Of a stretch of 22,226 nt of DNA, positions 17,024-22,226 are shown one piece after another. The stretch covers positions 1 through 22,226 of the forward strand of contig DATKQI010000128.1 of the NCBI GenBank assembly GCA_035532755.1, written 5' to 3'. The DNA is from DATKQI01 sp035532755 (GTDB lineage: Bacteria > Pseudomonadota > Alphaproteobacteria > Acetobacterales > Acetobacteraceae). Every line of letters starts with the position of its first letter. The first letter of the stretch is position 1. Made by a program: the position numbers and the translations under genes. The notes under the pieces were generated by a model. It saw only the letters and a program-made list of their open reading frames with translations, had not been told where the DNA came from and made no database searches.

Positions 17024-18545
17024 CCCCCCTCCCCTGCTTGCCGTGCAGGACGTGCGAAAATCGTTCGGATCGGTGATCGCGCTGCGCGGTGTGGATCTGG
17101 CGCTGCACGCCGGGGAGGCGCATGCGCTGCTGGGGGAGAACGGCGCGGGCAAGAGCACGCTGGTGCGCATTCTGGCCGGGGTGCACCGGCCGGATTCCGG
17201 TGTCGTGCTCGTGAACGGCGCTCCGGTGGTCTTTCACGGCCCGGCCGACTCGCAGGCCGCCGGCATCGCCGTGATCTATCAGGAGCCGACACTGTTCCAC
17301 GATCTGTCGATCACCGAGAACGTGCTGATGGGCCGCGCCCCACGCCGCAGCTTCGGCCGTATCGACCATGCGGCGGCGCGGCGGATTGCGGGCGCGCTGT
17401 TCGGCGAACTGGGCGTGAAGCTCGATCCGGAGCGGAAGGTGCGCGGGCTGTCGATCGCGGCGCAGCAGCTTGTGGAGATCGCCAAGGCGCTGAGCAACGC
17501 AGCGCGCGTGCTGATCATGGACGAGCCGACCGCAGCTCTGACCGGGGAGGAAACGGCCCACCTGTTCGAGGTGGTGCGGCGGCTGCGTGCACGTGGCGTG
17601 GCGGTGCTGTTCATCACGCACAGGCTGGAGGAAGCCTTTGCCGAATGCCAGCGCTTCACCATCCTGCGCGATGGCGCGCTGGTGGAATCCGGCCCGCGGG
17701 GCGCCTTCACGCCACAGGATGTGGTGCGGCGAATGGTGGGGCGGTCGCTCGACCAGCTTTATCCGGCACGCACCGCACACGCCGGGCGAGTGGTGCTGCG
17801 CGCACGCGGGCTCACGCGGCATGGCGTCTATCGCGATATTGGCTTTGATCTTCATGCAGGCGAGATCCTGGGATTCGCGGGGCTGGTCGGGGCTGGCCGC
17901 AGCGAGGTGATGCGAGGGATTTTCGGGATCGATCCGCGCGACGGTGGGTCTGTGGAGGTGGAGGGGCAAATCGTGCCGCCCGGCGACCCGCAGGCGGCGA
18001 TGCGTACCGGCATCGCCATGGTGCCGGAGGATCGACGCTTGCAGGGGCTGGTGATGAACCTGTCTATCATGCGCAATGCCACCCTTGCGGTGCCGGGCCG
18101 CGTGCGCCGCGGCCCGTTTGTTTCCGCGGCACGCGAACAGGGCGTCACGCAGCGCTGGACCGAACGACTGCGGCTGAAGACGCAGCGCCTGACCGATCCG
18201 GTCGCAGTTCTTTCCGGCGGCAACCAGCAGAAGGTGGTGCTTGCGAAGTGGCTCGCCACCGCGCCGCACGTTCTGATCATCGACGAGCCTACCCGCGGCG
18301 TCGATGTCGGAGCCAAGGCGGAACTGCATCAGATGATCGCCGAGTTGGCGCAGGCCGGGCTTGCGGTACTCATGGTTTCCTCCGATCTGCCGGAGCTGCT
18401 CGGGATGGCCGATCGCATCCTGGTGATGCGGGAAGGGCGGCTGGCCGGTGCGTGCGATGGCGCATCGGCCAGCGAGGAATCGGTGATGTGGCTGGCCACC
18501 GGGCAACAGGCCGCCCTGCCCGGCCTTGCGATGGGTGCTGCATGA
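17016..18545 (+). CDS. rhaT: Rhamnose ABC importer ATP-binding protein
   Basis: A 509-residue double-cassette sugar ABC ATPase (RbsA/MglA class) energising rhamnose uptake with RhaP, RhaQ and RhaS. Seen, cassette 1: Walker A GENGAGKST (about 40-48), signature-like LSIAAQQLVEIAKAL (about 145) and Walker B VLIMDEPTAAL (about 165-175). Cassette 2: a degenerate Walker A GLVGAGRSEV (about 289) without the usual Lys, canonical signature LSGGNQQKVVLAKWL (about 399) and Walker B VLIIDEPTRGVDVGAKAE. One regular and one degenerate site is normal for this class. The start is taken as TTG at 17016 on the strength of its ribosome site and the overlap with rhaM. The stop overlaps the rhaP ATG as ATGA. Named as in Rhizobium; not the E. 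coli rhamnose-proton symporter RhaT. Confidence 0.94.
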   Translation: MIDPPPLLAVQDVRKSFGSVIALRGVDLALHAGEAHALLGENGAGKSTLVRILAGVHRPDSGVVLVNGAPVVFHGPADSQAAGIAVIYQEPTLFHDLSITENVLMGRAPRRSFGRIDHAAARRIAGALFGELGVKLDPERKVRGLSIAAQQLVEIAKALSNAARVLIMDEPTAALTGEETAHLFEVVRRLRARGVAVLFITHRLEEAFAECQRFTILRDGALVESGPRGAFTPQDVVRRMVGRSLDQLYPARTAHAGRVVLRARGLTRHGVYRDIGFDLHAGEILGFAGLVGAGRSEVMRGIFGIDPRDGGSVEVEGQIVPPGDPQAAMRTGIAMVPEDRRLQGLVMNLSIMRNATLAVPGRVRRGPFVSAAREQGVTQRWTERLRLKTQRLTDPVAVLSGGNQQKVVLAKWLATAPHVLIIDEPTRGVDVGAKAELHQMIAELAQAGLAVLMVSSDLPELLGMADRILVMREGRLAGACDGASASEESVMWLATGQQAALPGLAMGAA

Positions 18546-19561
18546 GCGGAATGGCGATGGCGCCGCCTGTGCGCGGGCGGCTGGCCTTGCGGCTGTCCCA
18601 GTTTCGCGAGCTGGGGCTGGTGGCGAGCCTGCTGGCGCTGGTGCTGGCCACGGCCGCCGTGAACCCGCGCTTTCTCAGCCCGCTGGGCATCCGCGATATT
18701 CTGCTCGATGTGTCCGTGATCGCACTGGTCGCGATCGGCGAGACGCTGGCACTGCTCATGCGGCAGGTCGATCTCAGCGTGTCCAGCATTCTTGGGATCG
18801 CCGCGTATGGCGCGGGGGCCGTGTTTGTCGCCTTCCCGGGGTTGCCCATACCCGTGGTCATGCTGCTCGGCGTCGCGGCGGGTGCGGTACTGGGCGCGAT
18901 GAACGGGCTGTTGATCGCCTATGGGCGGGTGCCATCGCTTGTGGCAACCCTGGGAACGCTGTACGTGTTCCGCGGTGCGGACTATGCCTGGGTGAAGGGC
19001 GGGCAGATCAACGCCATCAATCTGCCGCCGACCTTCCGCCACTTCGCCAATGCCGCGATTCTTGGCGTGCCGGTGATGGTGCTGCTTGTGATCATTGTCA
19101 CGATCGGGTTCGGCTACTACCTGCGCCACTATCCGGGCGGGCGGGAGTACTATGCCGTGGGCTCCAACGAGGAGGCTGCGCGGCTTGCCGGGATCAATGT
19201 GGAGCGACGGCTGATGCGTGGCTTCATGCTCAGCGGCGCCATCGCCGGCCTCGCGGGGGTGCTGTTTCTGGCTCGGTTCGGCACCGCGGACGCGACGGCC
19301 GGCGCGGGGATGGAGCTTCGTGTGGTGGCTGCCGCCGTTGTCGGCGGCGTGGCGATCACCGGCGGAGTGGGCACGGTGCAGGGCGCAGCACTGGGGGCGT
19401 TGCTGCTGGGGGTAATCAGCAACGCGCTGGTGGTGTTGCGGGTGCCCGCATTCTGGCAGCAGACCATCGAAGGCGCGTTGCTGCTGGTGGCGATCAGCCT
19501 TGATATCCTGCTCGCCCGTCACACGCTGTGGCTGATGCGCGCGCGGCACCGCAATGGCTGA
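18542..19561 (+). CDS. rhaP: Rhamnose ABC importer permease 1
   Basis: A 339-residue inner-membrane permease of the BPD_transp_2 (RbsC-like) family. Seen: a short basic N-terminus, then about eight to ten hydrophobic segments, with MRQVDLSVSSILGIAAYGAG, MNGLLIAYGRVPSLVATLGT and the cytoplasmic coupling segment YAVGSNEEAARLAGINVERR, followed by VVAAAVVGGVAITGGVGTVQ, all family hallmarks. It forms the translocation pore with RhaQ and contacts RhaT. The ATG at 18542 overlaps the rhaT stop by four bases (ATGA); ATGs at 18551 and 18557 are less likely alternatives. Its 3' end overlaps rhaQ by 8 bases. P/Q assignment follows the rhizobial order T-P-Q. Confidence 0.92.
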   Translation: MSGMAMAPPVRGRLALRLSQFRELGLVASLLALVLATAAVNPRFLSPLGIRDILLDVSVIALVAIGETLALLMRQVDLSVSSILGIAAYGAGAVFVAFPGLPIPVVMLLGVAAGAVLGAMNGLLIAYGRVPSLVATLGTLYVFRGADYAWVKGGQINAINLPPTFRHFANAAILGVPVMVLLVIIVTIGFGYYLRHYPGGREYYAVGSNEEAARLAGINVERRLMRGFMLSGAIAGLAGVLFLARFGTADATAGAGMELRVVAAAVVGGVAITGGVGTVQGAALGALLLGVISNALVVLRVPAFWQQTIEGALLLVAISLDILLARHTLWLMRARHRNG

Positions 19562-20528
19562 GCCGATGCGTTCCCGCCTCCTTGTATTGCCGTGGGAAGC
19601 GGCAATCTGGGTGCTCGTCCTGTTCGCCCTGTTGTTGGGGCGCCTTCTTTCCGATGCGTTCCTGACACCCGACAATCTTGGGAATCTCGCCGCCAATCTC
19701 AGCGAAATCGCGCTGATGGCGCTGCCGATGACATTGGTGGTGATCGCCGCTGAGATCGATCTGTCGGTTGCCTCGACGCTGGGGATGACAAGTTCCCTGC
19801 TGGGGTTGCTATGGTCGATGCATGTGGCGATGCCGCTGTGCATCCTGGCCGCACTGGCGGCAGGAGCGTTGGCAGGGCTGATGAACGGGCTGCTGGTCAC
19901 CGGTCTTGCGCTGCCTTCTCTTGCGGTGACCATCGGCACGCTCGCGCTGTATCGCGGGTTGGCCTACGCACTGTTGGGGGATCACGCGGTAGCCGATTTC
20001 CCCGCGTTCTATACAAATCTCGGCTTCGGCAACCTGCCCGGAACGGCCATTCCGAACCCGATGCTGCCATTCGCGCTGTTGGCGGCCTTCGTGGCTGTTC
20101 TGCTGCACGCCACCACTTTCGGCCGGCGGCTATACGCGATCGGCGCGAACGAGACGGCGGCACGCTTCTCCGGCATACGCGTGGTACGCAGCAAGCTCCT
20201 GCTGTTTGTTTTCTCCGGCCTCGTCAGCGGCCTTGCCGGCGTGATCTATACGTTCCGCTTTTCCTCTGCCCGCGCGGACAACGCGGTGGGGTTCGAGCTG
20301 CCGGTGGTGGCCGCGGTGTTGCTGGGCGGCGTTTCCATCTTCGGCGGCAGCGGCAGCGTGATCGGGGTGGTGGCAGCGGTGTTCCTGATCGGCGTGCTGC
20401 AGAACGCGCTGACGCTGGTGGATATCTCCAATGACGTTCTGACCATCGTGACCGGATCGCTGCTGATCCTGTCCGTGCTGATCCCGAATCTGCTGCGGCA
20501 GTTCCACAATCGGCCGCGCGGTGGCTGA
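19554..20528 (+). CDS. rhaQ: Rhamnose ABC importer permease 2
   Basis: A 324-residue paralogue of the preceding permease, same BPD_transp_2 family. Seen: multiple hydrophobic helices, IAAEIDLSVASTLGMTSSLL, MNGLLVTGLALPSLAVTIGT, the coupling loop YAIGANETAARFSGIRVVRS, and VVAAVLLGGVSIFGGSGSVI near the C-terminus. The shared block order with RhaP indicates an old duplication typical of rhamnose importers, which use a heterodimeric channel. The start at 19554 lies within the end of rhaP (8-base overlap), and the stop precedes the rhaS start by 28 bases, so it is in the same operon. No strong ribosome site, which fits coupled translation. Confidence 0.92.
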   Translation: MAEPMRSRLLVLPWEAAIWVLVLFALLLGRLLSDAFLTPDNLGNLAANLSEIALMALPMTLVVIAAEIDLSVASTLGMTSSLLGLLWSMHVAMPLCILAALAAGALAGLMNGLLVTGLALPSLAVTIGTLALYRGLAYALLGDHAVADFPAFYTNLGFGNLPGTAIPNPMLPFALLAAFVAVLLHATTFGRRLYAIGANETAARFSGIRVVRSKLLLFVFSGLVSGLAGVIYTFRFSSARADNAVGFELPVVAAVLLGGVSIFGGSGSVIGVVAAVFLIGVLQNALTLVDISNDVLTIVTGSLLILSVLIPNLLRQFHNRPRGG

Positions 20529-20556
20529 TGCCAATAACCATGAACGGAAGAAACCC

Positions 20557-21558
20557 ATGAAAAGACGCGAATTTCTGGCACTCTCGGCCGGTTCGGCTCT
20601 GGCGTTCGGTACCGTGCGCGCGCAGGCTGCAAGCTTGAAAAAGGGGCTGAAGATCGCCTTCCTGCCGAAGCAGATCAACAACCCCTATTTCACGGTAGCC
20701 GACAACGGCGGCATTGCCGCGGTGAAATCCTTCGGCGGGATCGGCAAGGCAGTCGGCCCGTCCGATGCGGGCGCATCCAGCCAAGTATCCTATATCAATA
20801 CCCTGGTCGCGCAGCGGGAAAACGCGATCGTATTGTCCGCGAACGATGCGAACGCGCTGGTGCCCTATCTGAAACGCGCGATGGGCCAGGGGATCAAGGT
20901 TGTCACCTTCGATTCCGACGTCGCTCCTGCTGGGCGCAATGTTTTCATCAGCCAGGCCGATAACGAGACGATCGGGCGGGACGAAGTGAAGTTGCTGGCC
21001 AAGGAGTTGAGCCACCAGGGGGAGATCGCGATCCTGTCGGCCACGCCGAACGCGACCAACCAGAACACCTGGATCAAATTCATGAAGGACGAGCTGGGCA
21101 AACCCGCCTACGCCAGGATGAAGCTGGTGAAGGTGGCCTATGGCAACGACGACGAACAGAAATCCTTTACCGAGATGCAGGGCCTGGTGCAGGCATACCC
21201 TAACCTGAAAGGCGTGATTTCACCCACCACCGTCGGCATCAGCGCCGCAGCGCGGTATCTTTCATCCAGCCCGTACAAGGGCAAGATCCAGTTGACCGGC
21301 CTCGGCACGCCCAACCAGATGCGACAATACGTGAAAGACGGCACGGTGACGGCGTTTGCCCTGTGGAACCCGGCCGATCTTGGGTATCTCGCCGCTTACG
21401 CGGCAGCATCGCTCTGCAGCGGAATCATCACCGGCAAGCCGGGTGAGAGCTTTGCGGCCGGAAAGCTCGGCAGCCGACGCATTGGCGCCGGCGGCATTGT
21501 CATTCTCGGCCCGCTGACCGTGTTCGACAAAAACAACATCGACAAATTCAATTTCTGA
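20557..21558 (+). CDS. rhaS: Rhamnose ABC importer periplasmic substrate-binding protein
   Basis: A 333-residue periplasmic binding protein of the RbsB-like Peripla_BP_4 family, RhaS subgroup. Seen: a signal peptide with twin arginines, MKRREFLALSAGSALAFG, ending near AQA, that fits a Tat-type RR-x-F-L motif; then KIAFLPKQINNPYFTVADNG (ligand-binding lobe 1), VGPSDAGASSQVSYINTLVA, VVTFDSDVAPAGRNVFISQA, SATPNATNQNTWIKFM, GVISPTTVGISAA and TAFALWNPADLGYLAAYAA. The start at 20557 has a GGAAG ribosome site 6 bases upstream and begins the signal peptide. It is last in the transport operon, unlike rhizobia where it leads, and is followed by a hairpin terminator. A higher expression level than the permeases would be expected but is not shown by the sequence. 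Confidence 0.94.
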   Translation: MKRREFLALSAGSALAFGTVRAQAASLKKGLKIAFLPKQINNPYFTVADNGGIAAVKSFGGIGKAVGPSDAGASSQVSYINTLVAQRENAIVLSANDANALVPYLKRAMGQGIKVVTFDSDVAPAGRNVFISQADNETIGRDEVKLLAKELSHQGEIAILSATPNATNQNTWIKFMKDELGKPAYARMKLVKVAYGNDDEQKSFTEMQGLVQAYPNLKGVISPTTVGISAAARYLSSSPYKGKIQLTGLGTPNQMRQYVKDGTVTAFALWNPADLGYLAAYAAASLCSGIITGKPGESFAAGKLGSRRIGAGGIVILGPLTVFDKNNIDKFNF

Positions 21559-21563
21559 CGAGA

Positions 21564-21596
21564 TTGCTGCTCTGGGTTGACTCCCCGGAGCAGCAG
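21564..21596 (+). terminator. Hairpin downstream of the rha transport operon
   Basis: GCTGCTCTGGG (21566-21576) pairs with CCCGGAGCAGC (21584-21594) around a 7-base loop, an 11-bp stem with one G-U wobble, extendable by one A-U and one G-U pair outward. It starts 8 bases after the rhaS stop. There is no U-tract behind it, so it may act as an inefficient intrinsic terminator, an mRNA 3'-end stabiliser, or both. Confidence 0.6.
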
Positions 21597-21641
21597 GCTT
21601 GGCCAAGACGCGGGTCGCCCCCATACCTATGCCGACGGTTC

Positions 21642-21670
21642 TTGTTGTGGCGGTACGGCTGTCGTATTTT
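21642..21670 (+). promoter_or_regulatory. Probable promoter of the tRNA-Ser gene
   Basis: TTGTTG (21642-21647) and TATTTT (21665-21670) are spaced by exactly 17 bases and would start transcription a few bases before the mature tRNA. Both boxes are imperfect; position relative to the tRNA is the main support. Confidence 0.45.
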
Positions 21671-21680
21671 ACCGCCACAC

Positions 21681-21770
21681 GGATGGGTGGCCGAGTGGTT
21701 GAAGGCAGCGGTCTTGAAAACCGCCGTACGTGCAAGCGTACCGTGGGTTCGAATCCCACTCCATCCGCCA
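21681..21770 (+). tRNA. tRNA-Ser (anticodon UGA)
   Basis: A 90-base class II tRNA with encoded CCA. Acceptor stem GGATGGG pairs with TCCATCC (one G-U at the inner end), discriminator G73. Anticodon stem GCGGT/ACCGC (21708-21712 and 21720-21724) with loop CTTGAAA and anticodon TGA at 21715-21717. Long variable arm with a 5-bp stem GTACG/CGTAC (21726-21730, 21737-21741), the mark of serine tRNAs. T arm GTGGG-TTCGAAT-CCCAC (21743-21759). It reads UCA and, with modification, other UCN codons. The downstream neighbour is an integrase gene, so the 3' half probably doubles as an integration site. Confidence 0.96.
21743..21770 (+). other. Candidate attachment site (attL) in the tRNA-Ser 3' end
   Basis: Tyrosine recombinases of the P4 type usually cross over within the T-arm to CCA end of a tRNA, leaving an intact tRNA beside the integrase gene and a duplicate of this end at the far side of the island. 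Here an integrase gene begins 182 bases downstream. The duplicate (attR) would lie outside this window and was not seen, so the exact core is unknown. Confidence 0.5.
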
Positions 21771-21784
21771 GAACGTTACGCGCC

Positions 21785-21867
21785 CATGTGCGCCAGCGCC
21801 CCTCACCTCTCAGATATCCGCCAATTCCGGCAAGCTGGCCGTGCTTGCATGTGCGCCCTCGTGCGCC
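21785..21867 (+). repeat. Short direct repeats between tRNA-Ser and integrase
   Basis: CATGTGCGCC occurs at 21785-21794 and 21848-21857, 63 bases apart, and the core GTGCGCC recurs at 21861-21867. Short direct repeats between an attachment site and an integrase gene are where arm-type sites for the integrase N-terminal domain are normally found. The assignment is by position only. A nearby hairpin dyad GCAAGC-N7-GCTTGC (21830-21848) runs into the second copy. Confidence 0.4.
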
Positions 21868-21873
21868 TATATT
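21845..21873 (+). promoter_or_regulatory. Probable integrase promoter
   Basis: TTGCAT (21845-21850) and TATATT (21868-21873) are 17 bases apart, placing a start near 21880 and a leader of about 70 bases before the integrase ATG. The -10 is close to consensus, the -35 is weak. Two copies of GTGCGCC fill most of the spacer. Confidence 0.5.
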
Positions 21874-21951
21874 CCGTTTTTATTTGTAGGAACGGTTGAT
21901 GGTTCGGCGGAGTTTCTGTTCGGGTCATGGGCCAGTTTGGAGGTTTGGCGA

Positions 21952-22226
21952 ATGGCGCGCATCGTGGCGAAACTCTCACCGGCGAAGGTCGCGGCTCTGG
22001 TGAAGGCGGGGAAGCCAGGGCTTTATGGCGACGGCGCCGGGCTGGGGCTGCGGATCGGCCGGAACGGCTCGGCGTCCTGGGTTCAACGCTACATGCGGCA
22101 GGGCACGGCGCGGGAAATGGGCCTCGGCGCGGTCCACACGATCGGGCTGGCCGAGGCCCGGGAGCGAGCGCGGCGGCATCGGCAAGAGCTTCTGGACGGG
22201 ATAGACCCGCTGGCGCAGCGGCAGGC
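21952..22226 (+). CDS. Tyrosine recombinase/integrase, P4 type, N-terminal part (cut by window edge)
   Basis: The first 91 codons of a site-specific integrase. Seen: MARIVAKLSPAKVAALVKAG, then YGDGAGLGLRIGRNGSASWV, RYMRQGTAREMGLGAVHTIG, LAEARERARRHRQELLDGID and PLAQRQ, in the order of the DUF4102 arm-DNA-binding domain of P4-like integrases (D-GxGLxLR, W, MGLG, LAEAR, GIDP). The core-binding and catalytic domains with the R-H-R-Y residues lie beyond the right edge. The ATG at 21952 has a GGAGG ribosome site (21939-21943) 8 bases upstream. It lies just downstream of the tRNA-Ser gene and reads away from it, the standard position at an integrated element's edge. Whether the enzyme is intact cannot be judged here. 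Confidence 0.9.
   Translation, partial: MARIVAKLSPAKVAALVKAGKPGLYGDGAGLGLRIGRNGSASWVQRYMRQGTAREMGLGAVHTIGLAEARERARRHRQELLDGIDPLAQRQ

Noticed and set aside
17880..17910. Degenerate second Walker A of RhaT as a sign of a decayed gene
   Set aside because: Loss of the Lys in the second cassette is normal in RbsA/MglA-type sugar ATPases; signature and Walker B motifs are intact.
18542..20528. Possibility that the two permease genes are a recent tandem repeat
   Set aside because: They share family blocks but differ widely in sequence; rhamnose importers normally have two distinct permeases.

Overview
The window is a GC-rich bacterial chromosome segment, probably from an alphaproteobacterium. The rhamnose genes are of the rhizobial type: a DeoR regulator, a RhaI-type isomerase, a fused aldolase/dehydrogenase and an ABC importer instead of the E. 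coli AraC/RhaA/RhaT-symporter layout. A member of the Acetobacteraceae (acidophilic or acetic-acid relatives) is my best guess; this is inferred from gene types and base composition, not from a marker gene.

Left part (1-5017): the 5' portion of a family-5 (peptide-type) ABC substrate-binding protein and a DUF1028 protein lie on the minus strand. Diverging from them on the plus strand are a flavin-dependent oxidoreductase of the kind often fused to SelD and a tartrate/D-malate-type beta-decarboxylating dehydrogenase. The latter overlaps tail-to-tail with a lone bioY biotin transporter gene. Centre-left (5135-10998): tamA and tamB overlap by one base and encode the outer-membrane translocation and assembly module.

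Centre and right (11000-21558): a complete L-rhamnose utilisation locus made of two divergent operons. The minus-strand operon rhaR-rhaI-rhaD-rhaK encodes the regulator, isomerase, fused rhamnulose-phosphate aldolase/lactaldehyde dehydrogenase and kinase. The plus-strand operon rhaM-rhaT-rhaP-rhaQ-rhaS encodes the mutarotase, ABC ATPase, two permeases and the periplasmic binding protein. Rhamnose is captured by RhaS, imported by RhaTPQ, anomerised by RhaM, isomerised by RhaI, phosphorylated by RhaK and cleaved and oxidised by RhaD. The gap between the operons holds a two-fold symmetric element (TCGAACA ... ACAAGCTTGT ... TGTTCGA) overlapping candidate promoter boxes; it is the best candidate operator for RhaR.

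Right end (21559-22226): a hairpin closes the rha operon, followed by a tRNA-Ser(UGA) gene and then the 5' end of a tyrosine recombinase with a P4/DUF4102-type N-terminus pointing away from the tRNA. This is the classic architecture of a genomic-island boundary, with the tRNA 3' end as the likely attachment site. A repeated 10-mer lies in the integrase promoter. I see no CRISPR array, IS element or clearly undescribed system; the most worthwhile leads are the rha operator architecture and the island junction.
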